36,243 nt of DNA, from the NCBI GenBank assembly GCA_009930305.1, contig RZYM01000018.1:1-36243 (forward strand), read 5' to 3'. This document shows positions 1 through 7,515 of the stretch, piece after piece; the first letter of the stretch is position 1, and each line of letters starts with the position of its first letter. The notes beneath the pieces were generated by a model that had not been told where the DNA came from, did not search any database, and was given only the letters and a program-made list of their open reading frames with translations. A program made the position numbers and the translations under genes. The stretch is from Bacteroidia bacterium. GTDB lineage: Bacteria; Bacteroidota; Bacteroidia; Bacteroidales; Paludibacteraceae.

Positions 1-1
1 T

Positions 2-445
2 TCCGGTGGTTTGCGGTTAAGCGAACTGCTGAATATTGAAATTTGCGATGTCGATTCTACCGACATGGTGATTCATATCCGCATGGCAAAAGGGAAAAAA
101 GATAGAAAAGTGATGCTGTCAAAAGTATTGTTGACTGACTTAAGAACCTATTTTAAGGAATACCAACCTGTTAAATATCTTTTTGAAGGACAAAGCAACG
201 AGCAATATTCCGCCAAGAGTGTGCAAAATGTAGTAAAATTTGCCGCTCAACGTGCCGGAATCACAAGACATGTTACTCCGCATACGCTCCGGCATAGTTT
301 TGCTACCCACTTATTGGAAAACGGCACCGATATTCGTTTTATACAAGAATTACTTGGACATCAATCGGTGAAAACCACAGAAATTTATACGCATATTGCC
401 GATATTTCAAAGTCAGCAATCAGAAGCCCATTGGATATGCTGTAA
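2..445 (+). CDS. Tyrosine recombinase (integron-like integrase), C-terminal part, 5' end outside window
   Basis: This is the catalytic domain of a phage-integrase/XerC-D type tyrosine recombinase, which cuts and rejoins DNA at att-type sites. The frame is open from the window edge, so the start lies upstream. Visible catalytic residues are the first Arg in SGGLRLSE, a beta-hairpin Lys in KGKKDR, HTLRH (His-x-x-Arg), GH in ELLGHQS, and the Tyr nucleophile in EIYTHIA. The end, IRSPLDML, matches the RSPLD ending common in integron integrases. However, the segment before HTLRH lacks the roughly 20-residue insertion of classical IntI, so I call it integron-like. It is transcribed away from the cassettes to its left and is followed by a hairpin. 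The same last 17 codons recur at 20086-20136, and another integrase of this type starts at 36122. Confidence 0.93.
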   Translation, partial: SGGLRLSELLNIEICDVDSTDMVIHIRMAKGKKDRKVMLSKVLLTDLRTYFKEYQPVKYLFEGQSNEQYSAKSVQNVVKFAAQRAGITRHVTPHTLRHSFATHLLENGTDIRFIQELLGHQSVKTTEIYTHIADISKSAIRSPLDML

Positions 446-486
446 CGAATAGGTATCAATAAAAAAGCGGTAACACATTTGATATG

Positions 487-525
487 AACCCCGAAAGTTA
501 GACAAAAAACTTTCGGGGTTTTATT
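487..525 (+). terminator. Hairpin after the integrase, formed by the left end of the IS element
   Basis: A perfect 13-bp stem (487-499 with 508-520, aaccccgaaagtt and its complement) with an 8-base loop is followed by TTTTATT. It would terminate integrase transcription. It also contains the IS left inverted repeat, so it may equally shield the transposase genes from transcription entering from outside. A variant of the same hairpin follows the integrase remnant at 20173-20218. Confidence 0.6.
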
Positions 526-1087
526 ATGAATAACAAAGAAACAAAAAAAACGAGGAAGAAACATACCGCAGCTGATCACCTTCGGTATATGCACCTTTTA
601 GAGGACGGGATTTCAATTAATCAAATTCATAAACGACATGGCATCGATCATACCTATCTAAAAGTTTTGTTGGAAAAGTATAAAACCGAAGGTGTTTCGG
701 GACTTCAGAAAGTCAAAAATATCAAAGCTGATTTTGTCCTTAAACAAACAATAGTTCTTGATATTGAAAAATAATCATTTAACTTTGCATGCAGCCTCGC
801 TCAAATATGGTGCCAGTCCTTCACGCCTATCCGTATGGTTAAAAACGGCAAGAACAGAGGGATTATCTGCACTTGCAACTATTAAAAAACGAGGCAGACC
901 AAAAGATATGGGCAGACCGCGCAAAGACAGCAAACCACTCACAGAGTTGGAAAAACTTCAAAAAGAGAATCAGGAACTTAGGACAGAGAACGCACTGCTA
1001 AAAAAAGTGAGAGCCTTAGTAGAGGATAGGAATGCCCGTCTACGCGCGATTGGGCAGAAGCCATCGATGATTTTGAAGTTAAATTAA
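526..1087 (+). pseudogene. IS3-family orfA, frameshifted
   Basis: The first frame (526-774) encodes an N-terminal helix-turn-helix (RYMHLLEDGISINQIHKRHG). The second (from about 758) encodes a second helix-turn-helix followed by a coiled-coil/leucine zipper (ELEKLQKENQELRTENALL). These are the two halves of an IS150-type OrfA. The frame changes at the AAAAA run at about 769-773: removing one A gives a continuous protein. The 3' end then runs out of frame where orfB was deleted. A sequencing error at the homopolymer is possible, but orfB is also gone, so the copy is dead either way. Confidence 0.8.
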
Positions 1088-1182
1088 GAAAATATATTTG
1101 CTGGTACAACAATAACAGAATAAAATTGAGATTAAAAGGAATGAGCCCGGTGCAATACCGAGCTCACTACTATAAAAATTAA
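1057..1182 (+). pseudogene. IS3-family orfB (transposase), C-terminal remnant
   Basis: Translation from 1057 gives the usual end of an IS3-family DDE transposase: a YICWYNNNRIKLRLKGMSP segment followed by VQYR and stop. The catalytic DDE region is absent. The join to orfA is at about 1057-1065, indicating one internal deletion of most of orfB. Confidence 0.8.
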
Positions 1183-1253
1183 TATTTAATTAATTGTCTA
1201 ACTTTTGGGGCGCACGTCAAAAATCATTGAAGTTTTTTCCCATATTTTCATAG

Positions 1254-2051
1254 TTATAAGTTTTTTAGGTGTCTCATCAATTCTCTTTCTACTTGTTCAA
1301 AATCGGGTAAATCTTTTATTTGGTCTTTCATTGATTTTTGCCAACGAGCTTCATATTGTGGTAAGCGTTGTTCTAATTTATTGAAAAAGTCAGATGGATT
1401 TACATCTTTGCTTTCACATTTAGATATGAATTCGTTTTTGTAGAAGTCAAGGTCTAATCCGTGCAATTCAAGCAAATACCAAATGTCATAGAAATCTCTT
1501 GCCTGCATTCGTTGCATTATTGAGCGAAGTTTTTCGACTAAAATTTCTTCTAATGAATAACATAGTAATTGGTGCGGTTCTTGGTCGGTGTATGTTGTAA
1601 TTACATCTTTTTTTACTGGCTCAAATTGTAAGGTTTCACTTTTCGATACATCAACTTTAACTCGTTTGTTATTCCCAATTCCTCCAAGAGGACCAACATA
1701 ACTTATGTAAAAGTTTATTCCTCCATCTTCGTGTTCATTGTCGTCAATTATTTCAAGTGGAATGTTGGCTTCTTCTTTTACGTATTCAAAGGTTTCTTTG
1801 AAGTAATCAAATATTTGCTGATTTGAAATTGTATTGTCTAAAAGCGTGAAATCTAAATCTTCAGAAAAGCGATAATCTTTGAAATAAACTTTCTTCAATA
1901 CTGTGCCACCTTTGAAAACAATTATTTTTGATAGAATTTCGTGCATAGCAACACCTTGCAATATCCACGATAAAACATAATCTTTCTCAATTTGCTGGTC
2001 ACGAACACCGACTGCTCTTGCTTTCTTTTGTATTTCGCCTGGTTTTATCAC
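1254..2051 (-). CDS. abiEii: AbiEii-type nucleotidyltransferase toxin of an AbiE toxin-antitoxin system
   Basis: This 265-aa protein belongs to the AbiEii/AbiGii nucleotidyltransferase toxin family. The nucleotidyltransferase signature is clear: VFKGGTVLKK (GG motif), then RFSEDLDFTL (DxD), at about residues 46-70. A conserved EEILVEKLRSIMQRMQARDFYDIWYL-type segment, with Lys and Asp typical of the family, follows at about residues 170-195. AbiEii-type enzymes act with an AbiEi antitoxin in type IV toxin-antitoxin/abortive-infection modules. Its start overlaps the stop of the upstream abiEi by 4 bases (ATGA), so the two are translationally coupled. It is the last cassette gene of array 1, next to the decayed IS. 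The AbiE assignment is confident; activity is inferred. Confidence 0.9.
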   Translation of the reverse strand: MIKPGEIQKKARAVGVRDQQIEKDYVLSWILQGVAMHEILSKIIVFKGGTVLKKVYFKDYRFSEDLDFTLLDNTISNQQIFDYFKETFEYVKEEANIPLEIIDDNEHEDGGINFYISYVGPLGGIGNNKRVKVDVSKSETLQFEPVKKDVITTYTDQEPHQLLCYSLEEILVEKLRSIMQRMQARDFYDIWYLLELHGLDLDFYKNEFISKCESKDVNPSDFFNKLEQRLPQYEARWQKSMKDQIKDLPDFEQVERELMRHLKNL

Positions 2052-2869
2052 GTGTAAATAGCTGTTTTAATAGTTTCCGTTTCTATATTTTGTTGAATAC
2101 TCCATCGAGAATTGATTTTTCCTGATTTTGGAAGTTCTGTATCTAAGGTTACAACTGATTTGGTTTTTATCAGCTGTAATTCTTCAATTATTGATGTCTC
2201 TATCTCTAAGGTTTCCAACAAGAATCCAAGACGTTTTATTACCGCTTGAGAATTAAATCTTATAATATAATCTAAGAGTGTGTTGAATTTTATTTTTTCT
2301 TTTGAAATAAAAATAGCTCTTGCTGTTTCGACAATTCCACCAGAATAATCGGGTTTAAATAAACAATCAACAATTGTTTTTTCAAGGTCAGAACAAACTA
2401 CTTTGTTGAAATTGTCAATCCATATTTTTTTAGCACCAAAAAAATGTTGGTCATTATGATAGATGAATTGAAAATCTGTATTTTTTACTTTCAATATAGC
2501 AGGTTTCAATTGCTCTGAAACAACAATCTGTTCTTTTAATGATGGTTGTGTTATTAAATTATGTATTTGTAACGCTGAATAATATCCGATATAATAATCT
2601 GCTCCATTTACTAAATGTTCTGCAAGAAGATGCCAGTCTGGCATATATTCATCAGGGGCTTGCTCATATGGGATGACGTGATACAATCCTCGTTTTATTC
2701 TCATTAATAAACCTCTACGTGTCATATCTCTTAGCAATTCCCTAAGGGCACTGTCCTTTGAATTTGGTAATGCTTTTTTTGCTTGTTCATAATCAAAACA
2801 GTGTATCTCTTGCTCATTGAAATAAGTCAAGATTTCATTTGATTGTTTTGATATTAATTTATTTCTCAT
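2048..2869 (-). CDS. abiEi: AbiEi-type antitoxin/transcriptional regulator
   Basis: This 273-aa protein has an N-terminal winged helix (residues ~10-65: ALRELLRDMTRRGLLMRIKRGLYHV), the AbiEi antitoxin N-terminal domain. The rest contains the YYIGYYSALQIHNL motif typical of the family. AbiEi proteins neutralise AbiEii and repress their own promoter. The gene is first in the pair and overlaps abiEii by 4 bases. Its upstream region has a TAnnTTTG promoter flanked by two inverted copies of a CAGnTTTAAACTGA-like motif, a plausible operator. Unlike most cassette genes here it carries its own promoter, as expected for a toxin-antitoxin module. Confidence 0.88.
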   Translation of the reverse strand: MRNKLISKQSNEILTYFNEQEIHCFDYEQAKKALPNSKDSALRELLRDMTRRGLLMRIKRGLYHVIPYEQAPDEYMPDWHLLAEHLVNGADYYIGYYSALQIHNLITQPSLKEQIVVSEQLKPAILKVKNTDFQFIYHNDQHFFGAKKIWIDNFNKVVCSDLEKTIVDCLFKPDYSGGIVETARAIFISKEKIKFNTLLDYIIRFNSQAVIKRLGFLLETLEIETSIIEELQLIKTKSVVTLDTELPKSGKINSRWSIQQNIETETIKTAIYT

Positions 2870-2880
2870 AGTTGTTTTGT

Positions 2881-2979
2881 CAGCTTTAAACTGATTACAA
2901 AGATATGTAATATATTTTGTTCAATGTTTGTATTTTAAAATATTTTATTATATGTATCTAATTTGTCAGTTTAAACCTG
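2881..2979 (-). promoter_or_regulatory. abiEi promoter with candidate operator pair
   Basis: On the minus strand a TATCTTTG -7 element (2898-2905) matches the Bacteroidota TAnnTTTG consensus, with a TTG-containing -33 region about 16 bases upstream. Two near-identical motifs flank it in opposite orientation: CAGCTTTAAACTGA (2881-2894) and the complement of TCAGTTTAAACCTG (2966-2979). They could bind AbiEi for autoregulation. The operator is an inference. Confidence 0.5.
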
Positions 2980-3019
2980 TTTTTAGTTCTATAAAATGTA
3001 TTTTTGTGCGTTGAAAAAA

Positions 3020-3160
3020 CAGCTCTTTTGCAATTTTTGGTTTTAGCGTTGGCTTGTGCGAATTGCAAATGTGCTGTTTGTGTGTCGGCTTTTTTATAAA
3101 ATGACAACAAAATTTCTTTAACCCACTGTCTTTCTTAGCTTTGTTGCCATTGTAGTTTTT
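3020..3160 (+). repeat. Repeat unit U1 (cruciform hairpin plus leader), plus orientation
   Basis: It begins with a 57-bp hairpin (3020-3076): arms CAGCTCTTTTGCAA and TTGCAAATGTGCTG with an inner AGC/GCT stem. A degenerate leader follows, ending ...CTGTCTTT...TTTGTTGCCATTG, which parallels the ends of U3 and U5 (CTGTCTTT...TTGTTGCCAACG). It is one of five copies in the window. It lies on the promoter side of the AbiE pair. Confidence 0.6.
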
Positions 3161-3197
3161 AATTGTGGTTTAGGCAATGGCATATAAACGCTGTTAG
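3145..3197. repeat. attC-like palindrome, degenerate
   Basis: Weak inverted arms (TTGCCATTG and CAATGGCAT) precede the box CGCTGTTAGCAGC. The minus-strand GCTAAC of this box supplies the TAA stop of the adjacent gene (3194-4015), a cassette-like arrangement. The left arm is eroded where U1 abuts it. Confidence 0.4.
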
Positions 3198-4015
3198 CAG
3201 CATGTATCCACAATACCTATTTCTATCATTTCACTTAGGTTATGGTTGATTTTATCAATCTGTATTTCCTTTCCATTAAAAAAGACTGTCCAAGCAGGTT
3301 TTGTACCATCTTTAATCACACCATTTTTGTCTGCCTTACCTTTGTTCCATACCGAGATTACCCATCTATTGTTTTTCGAGAGAAATTTTCGTTTTAATTT
3401 CATTTCAAACCGAGTCATTCTGTCGTGAATTGGATTTAGTATTATTTGGACGTTTTCAGGAATTTGGTAAAACAACTTGTAGGTATCTTCAACTTCTTTC
3501 TTTGATTTAGAATACTTTACAATATTGGTTTCACCACATAGCAACGATAATGAATTTCCAAAAATTCTTTGAGGTATTTCGAGGGAAACAAAATCAGATA
3601 ACATATTCTCACTCATCTTATTCAAAGATCCAAATTTTTGATGGTAATCATATCGAAACCACTTGTTTGTGGAATGATCTTTGTGATAAGCGTGATTGCT
3701 CATTGCCCTATATTCATCAGACTCTCCAAATTCAAACGATTCAACTAACACGAGCTTGACATTCCGAAGTTGTTCAAGATACCTGTCTATCGTGAAACCT
3801 TGTCTTGGGCAAATTGAAAATAGTGAAAAAAGAATGGCGTCACAATTTGCATCATCAAAAATTTTTAATATTGCCTTTAAGTTTTGAGTAAAATCCCAAT
3901 ATCCATTAAATTCTTGATTGTAATCCCGGTTTATAATTCCGATTTTTGAGATTCTTGTATTAGGTTTTTTCCCTGCAGAATAGACATCTTCGAGATTTGT
4001 AGTTTCAGTTTTCAT
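3194..4015 (-). CDS. Conserved protein of unknown function, possibly nitrilase-like
   Basis: This 273-aa soluble protein has no signal peptide or membrane segment. A core of alternating strands and helices includes CDAILFSLFSICPR near residue 60, LLCGETNIVKYSKSKK near residue 160, and NPIHDRMTRFEMKLKRKF followed by WVISVWNKGK near residues 195-225. The Cys-Gly-Glu-Asn motif between strands, and the later hydrophobic strand with Asn, are reminiscent of the carbon-nitrogen hydrolase fold, but I cannot identify a full Glu-Lys-Cys triad. It is a single-gene cassette: its ATG is only about 20 bp from the attC-like box at 4036, it has no visible promoter, and its TAA stop lies inside the left box. 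Function unknown. Confidence 0.8.
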   Translation of the reverse strand: MKTETTNLEDVYSAGKKPNTRISKIGIINRDYNQEFNGYWDFTQNLKAILKIFDDANCDAILFSLFSICPRQGFTIDRYLEQLRNVKLVLVESFEFGESDEYRAMSNHAYHKDHSTNKWFRYDYHQKFGSLNKMSENMLSDFVSLEIPQRIFGNSLSLLCGETNIVKYSKSKKEVEDTYKLFYQIPENVQIILNPIHDRMTRFEMKLKRKFLSKNNRWVISVWNKGKADKNGVIKDGTKPAWTVFFNGKEIQIDKINHNLSEMIEIGIVDTCC

Positions 4016-4035
4016 TTTTATTACCTATTATTGCA

Positions 4036-4166
4036 GCTAACGGCTGGCGGTAGAAACGTAGCGGATTGCGTACGACTTTCTGTCGGGAAGACACGAAAGT
4101 CAGTGCGAGAATCCGACGCTAGAACACGAGCTACACCCGCCATTGACTATAGCTTTTGTTGTAGGC
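4036..4166. repeat. attC-like palindrome (cassette recombination site)
   Basis: Outer boxes are GCTAACG (4036-4042) and GTTGTAGGC (4158-4166). The inner arms TGGCGGTAGAAACGTAGC and GCTACACCCGCCA are complementary with a bulge. The right arm (...ACCCGCCATTG...TTGTTG) belongs to the same subfamily as those at 7384, 14681 and 22299. Confidence 0.7.
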
Positions 4167-4171
4167 TGTTT

Positions 4172-4864
4172 TTATATTATTTTCAAATCTTTCTTTTGCT
4201 TTTTTACTCTTCCTTGATATGCTCTCCCTGAGTTTATGCACTTTTTCACAATTCTTATATTAGCTTTCTCTTTATGATATTCTCTAAATTTTTCACAAAT
4301 TACATCTTCTTTAAATTTGTAAACGCCATCAAAAATTTCAATATATTTAATCGTTGTAATATCAATTTGATTTACTTCTATAAATCTATCAACAATTACA
4401 GAAAAAGTGTTTGGTTGTCTATGGTCAATAACTAAATCATCCCATTTGCATAATTCTCCAGTCTCTTGACATTTAACTTCTCCATTTTTTGAATTGTCTT
4501 TGAAATATTGAAGTTTTACATTATTAATATCATCTTGAACAATATCTCTGCAAGTGCTACTAAATATAGTTAATGGTGGTTTATTCCCATTTATACATTT
4601 TATATATGAAAATGCTTCAAGTTCTGAATTATTATCAAGTATGTGAAATGCTTTTGAATTATATTTTGGAATTTTCTCAATGATAATTTCTTTAATTCCA
4701 TTACTAAACTTTCTCGAAAAATCTGGGTGAATCTTTAGTAAATCAATGATTTTTTCTTTGTCTTTTTCACTCAGAGTTTCACCAATTTTATATAAATTAA
4801 GAATCTCTTTATAATAATTCAGGGCATCTTTTTTTGTCTTAAAATCTATATTTCCTATCTTCAT
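4172..4864 (-). CDS. DUF3223-domain protein with C-terminal HNH-like Cys/His region
   Basis: Residues 1-95 of this 230-aa protein fit DUF3223: a GxxFKTKKDALNYYKEIL start, a conserved HPDFSRKFSNGI, then a cysteine-containing ICING-type segment after FSYIKC. Residues 125-170 contain CQETGELCKWDDLVIDHRQP, i.e. Cys...Cys...Asp-His-x-x-Pro, which resembles an HNH/treble-clef nuclease core. A nuclease role is therefore plausible but unproven. The C-terminus is Lys/Arg rich. It is a single-gene cassette between attC-like sites at 4036 and 4884, with the ATG about 20 bp from the box GCCTACAAC and no promoter of its own, so expression probably depends on read-through. Confidence 0.82.
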   Translation of the reverse strand: MKIGNIDFKTKKDALNYYKEILNLYKIGETLSEKDKEKIIDLLKIHPDFSRKFSNGIKEIIIEKIPKYNSKAFHILDNNSELEAFSYIKCINGNKPPLTIFSSTCRDIVQDDINNVKLQYFKDNSKNGEVKCQETGELCKWDDLVIDHRQPNTFSVIVDRFIEVNQIDITTIKYIEIFDGVYKFKEDVICEKFREYHKEKANIRIVKKCINSGRAYQGRVKKQKKDLKII

Positions 4865-4883
4865 ATTCTGGGTGTCTTAAATT

Positions 4884-5018
4884 GCCTACAACGGTCTCGT
4901 ATATGAAACGTTTTGCATTTCGAAGCACTTTCCTGTCAAGTTACAACCGCTTTTGATACGGGTTGAAATGCTCGATAAACCACTGACTGCCAAATGTTTT
5001 ATATACGATGTTATGCAC
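4884..5018. repeat. attC-like palindrome
   Basis: Boxes GCCTACAACG (4884-4893) and GTTATGCAC (ends 5018). Arms CGTATATGAAACGTTTTGCA and TGCCAAATGTTTTATATACG pair over about 20 bases with few mismatches. The central spacer (tttcgaagcactttcctgtc...) is shared with the elements at 16718 and 27125. Confidence 0.8.
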
Positions 5019-5073
5019 AGGCGCTCAATCACATATAGTTGTACTTCTTTCAATTTACTCATGTAATAGATAT

Positions 5074-5781
5074 TTATGATTCTTTCTTCCAATAGTGTCT
5101 GATTAATAAAAACAACCATACAAAATTAACTAATAATCCCAATCCATAGTTTAAATAAGAATGAGGTGATTGAATAATTAATGAAATCCAATAAGGAGGG
5201 AAAAACCATGATAATACTGTAAGCCATTTTAGTGCAAGTAAATCAGTAAACGCAAACAGACTTAAAGAATTTATTGCTTTTGCAAAAGTTAGCCCTTTTA
5301 CTTTATCATCCGCAAATGTAAAAATCAGCAATCCTATTATAATTGAATAAATTGATGAAAGTAATGACACAAAAAGTATTGTTATGAATGGTAATACAAC
5401 AACATTCAGTACGTAATAACTGAGAATACTATAAAAAACTGACAAAACAGCGGCAAACAATAGTCGGTTTATTAAATAACCACTTCTTCCTAAGGGTGTT
5501 ACCGACATCAATTCGGCAATTTTTCCATCTCTGTCATCTATCATCATAAATCCTGTAACAATTCCGAGCATGGCACCACACATCATTACAACAAACACAA
5601 GTACATAATCAATATAAGGCAAAATATCAAATTCAATAAGTGTTTGGATAAAAGGCACTAAATACAAAACCATCAATTTGAACGCAATAATTAACAACAA
5701 TGGTGCAACAATCAAAATTGCCATTATTGGGTCACGCAATATTTGTTTTAAATCGTTTTTTAAATGAATTATTCCTACCAT
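5074..5781 (-). CDS. ABC-2 type exporter permease, second subunit
   Basis: This protein of about 235 aa has six predicted hydrophobic segments, for example PIMAILIVAPLLLIIAFKLM, YVLVFVVMMCGAMLGIVTGF, LLFAAVLSVFYSILSYYVLN and FVSLLSSIYSIIIGLLIFTF. A cytoplasmic MMIDDRDGKIAELMSVTPL loop after segment 2 is typical of ABC-2 permeases. I chose the ATG at 5781 (MVGIIHLKND), because upstream codons overlap the previous gene. It starts 4 bp after that gene's stop, so the three genes form one operon (ATPase, permease, permease). The arrangement resembles small two-permease drug exporters of the fluoroquinolone-export type; the substrate is unknown. Confidence 0.88.
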   Translation of the reverse strand: MVGIIHLKNDLKQILRDPIMAILIVAPLLLIIAFKLMVLYLVPFIQTLIEFDILPYIDYVLVFVVMMCGAMLGIVTGFMMIDDRDGKIAELMSVTPLGRSGYLINRLLFAAVLSVFYSILSYYVLNVVVLPFITILFVSLLSSIYSIIIGLLIFTFADDKVKGLTFAKAINSLSLFAFTDLLALKWLTVLSWFFPPYWISLIIQSPHSYLNYGLGLLVNFVWLFLLIRHYWKKES

Positions 5782-5785
5782 AATG

Positions 5786-6478
5786 TTAATCTTGATAAAT
5801 AATTTTGTTTTCAAAAACACGTATTGTCCATCGCAGAAACAAATAATTCATTCCGACTAAATAAATTGTTAAACCGACAGCTTCATAAAGAGGTATTCCC
5901 ATATAAGCTCCTAACATCAGTCTTAAAGCGGCAACACTCGGAATAATGGTAAACAAATCCGAATACGGAAATCCAATCAATGAAAAACAAGGCAAAACAA
6001 ATAGCAACATATATGGAACTGTTTTTATCATGTATTGATTCACCGTGTTACAGCCAGCGGTAATCATGATGCCGCACAAAGTAAAAATACCCGATGTAAG
6101 TACCGCTGATAAAAACACCAATAACCAATTTACATTGTTGTAGTGACTAAAACCCGTAATTGCAAAAGCAGCCAAAACCGAAACAAAAGCCAACGAAATC
6201 ACCTTTGACAAGATGTATTCAACTGTTCGTAAGGGTGAAACGACCAGAACCGACAAAATACCCTGCATCTTTTCCAACATAATAATACCCCCGATAAAAA
6301 ATAATCCCAATACCGAAGGGTCGGAAAAAACCACTAAAGGCAAACCGACAGACAAAACGTTCTCCGGTAAAAACGACAATATGATTAAATACATGACGGT
6401 TATCAAAACATAGACTAAATAAAAGCCCTGTTTAAATTGAAAACGTATGTCTGCCCAAACAGCATGTAGTAATCTCAT
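5786..6478 (-). CDS. ABC-2 type exporter permease, first subunit
   Basis: About 230 aa with six hydrophobic stretches (GFYLVYVLITVMYLIILSFL, VLGLFFIGGIIML, VISLAFVSVLAAFAITGF, LLVFLSAVLTSGIFTLCGIM, MLLFVLPCFSLIGF, GLTIYLVGMNYLFLRW). The loop EKMQGILSVLVVSPLRTVEYILSK is the conserved cytoplasmic loop of ABC-2 permeases. The start at 6478 (MRLLHAVWADIRFQFKQG) overlaps the ATPase stop by 4 bases (ATGA), favouring it over longer in-frame starts. It works with 5074-5781 as a heterodimeric membrane domain. Confidence 0.88.
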   Translation of the reverse strand: MRLLHAVWADIRFQFKQGFYLVYVLITVMYLIILSFLPENVLSVGLPLVVFSDPSVLGLFFIGGIIMLEKMQGILSVLVVSPLRTVEYILSKVISLAFVSVLAAFAITGFSHYNNVNWLLVFLSAVLTSGIFTLCGIMITAGCNTVNQYMIKTVPYMLLFVLPCFSLIGFPYSDLFTIIPSVAALRLMLGAYMGIPLYEAVGLTIYLVGMNYLFLRWTIRVFENKIIYQD

Positions 6479-7329
6479 AGCAATTTTCTTCCCGTTAATT
6501 TGATGAAAATATCTTCCAAAGTGGCTTCGCAACTATGTATGGTTTTTATGTCTGCGGTTTTCAACAAGTTCATAAAGGCATTATTTTCAGCAAGGTGATT
6601 CATTTCAAATTCAGTATTAATCAGCTTTCCGTCTAATTGATGTTCTATTTTCACCCGACGTTTTCCATGCTCAATCATTAGTTCCTTCGGCGCACCTATA
6701 ACCACAATTTTACCATCAACAATAAATGCAACTCTGTCGCAAATCTGCTCTGCAACTGTCATATTGTGTGTGGTAAGAAAAACCGTTTTACCTACTTTCT
6801 TTTGTTCTAATATTATGTCTTTTATAATATGAGCATTCGTAGGGTCAAGTCCAGAAGTTGGTTCGTCAAAAAACATCAAATCGGGTTGGTGCAATATGGA
6901 ACGAATGAAATTTAATCTCATCTTCATTCCTTTTGAGAAACTTTCTACACGAACATTTTTATCAGGTAAAAGTCCAACACGGTCAAGAAGTTCGTCCGGA
7001 TTGTTAATCTTTCTATTATAATATGCTCCAATGAGTTCTAAATTTTCGGTTGCTGTTAATTTAGTATATAAATTTGGAAAATCGAAAGCAACACCAACTT
7101 GCTCGTAAAAATCTTTACCCCATTGGTTTCTTTCCTTCCCCAATACTTCTATATGTCCACTGTAGTTTCTCAATAAGCCAATTATCAGTCGTTGAGTAGT
7201 TGTCTTGCCTGCACCGCTCGGACCTAAAAAACCGAAAACTTCTCCTTTATGAATGTCGAAATTCATATCGAGAATTGCTTTCTTTTTAGTCTTTGTATAT
7301 GTAAAATTCAAATTTCTAACTTGTATCAT
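6475..7329 (-). CDS. ABC transporter ATP-binding protein (exporter)
   Basis: This 284-aa nucleotide-binding subunit has Walker A GPSGAGKTT (about residues 37-45), ABC signature FSKGMKMRLNF (about 135), Walker B LMFFDEP (about 155) with D-loop SGLDP, and switch histidine in LTTHNM. The C-terminal ~80 residues, after IVVIGAPKELM, form an accessory domain common in ABC-2 exporters. The gene heads a three-gene operon carried as one cassette between attC-like sites 7384 and 4884. The substrate cannot be told from sequence; multidrug or peptide export is typical for this layout. Confidence 0.93.
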   Translation of the reverse strand: MIQVRNLNFTYTKTKKKAILDMNFDIHKGEVFGFLGPSGAGKTTTQRLIIGLLRNYSGHIEVLGKERNQWGKDFYEQVGVAFDFPNLYTKLTATENLELIGAYYNRKINNPDELLDRVGLLPDKNVRVESFSKGMKMRLNFIRSILHQPDLMFFDEPTSGLDPTNAHIIKDIILEQKKVGKTVFLTTHNMTVAEQICDRVAFIVDGKIVVIGAPKELMIEHGKRRVKIEHQLDGKLINTEFEMNHLAENNAFMNLLKTADIKTIHSCEATLEDIFIKLTGRKLL

Positions 7330-7383
7330 AAATTTATTAATTTGTCATATAATGTGGTAGTAGGTCTCTTTTTTCCCGCTTGT

Positions 7384-7465
7384 GCATAACGAGAAAGTCA
7401 GTGCGGGAATCCGACGTCTCGAAATGAGCATCCACTCGCCATTACCTATAGGTATTGTTATGGGC
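7384..7465. repeat. attC-like element, left arm deleted
   Basis: Boxes GCATAACG (7384-7391) and GTTATGGGC (7457-7465) remain. The spacer is homologous to the second half of the 4036 element (AAAGTCAGTGCG...AATCCGACG...), but about 50 bases of the left arm are missing. Confidence 0.6.
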
Positions 7466-7515
7466 TGGGGTTGAAATCATTATCCAATTTATCCAATTAT
7501 TATCCAATTGTTTTT

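Larger units (their letters stand above)
485..1214 (+). mobile_element. IS3-family (IS150-type) insertion sequence, internally deleted
   Basis: The terminal inverted repeats are 485-505 (tgaaccccgaaagttagaca...) and 1194-1214. They match at 18 of 21 positions and begin TG...GTTAGACAA, as IS150-group ends do. Between them lie a frameshifted orfA and only the last ~42 codons of orfB, so the element is about 0.73 kb and cannot encode a full transposase. No clear target-site duplication is visible (flanks ttgata and cgtcaa). It sits between the integrase and the distal end of cassette array 1, where it may have removed the last attC-like site. Confidence 0.85.

Noticed and set aside
1..445. Classical IntI integron integrase
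   Set aside because: Ending and motifs are similar, but the IntI-specific insertion before HTLRH is not present. The N-terminal half is outside the window.
4886..5119. ORF on the minus strand through the 4884 palindrome
   Set aside because: It is translation of the repeat (the same CNLT(G/R)KCFE string appears at 16738-16935), with no coding support.
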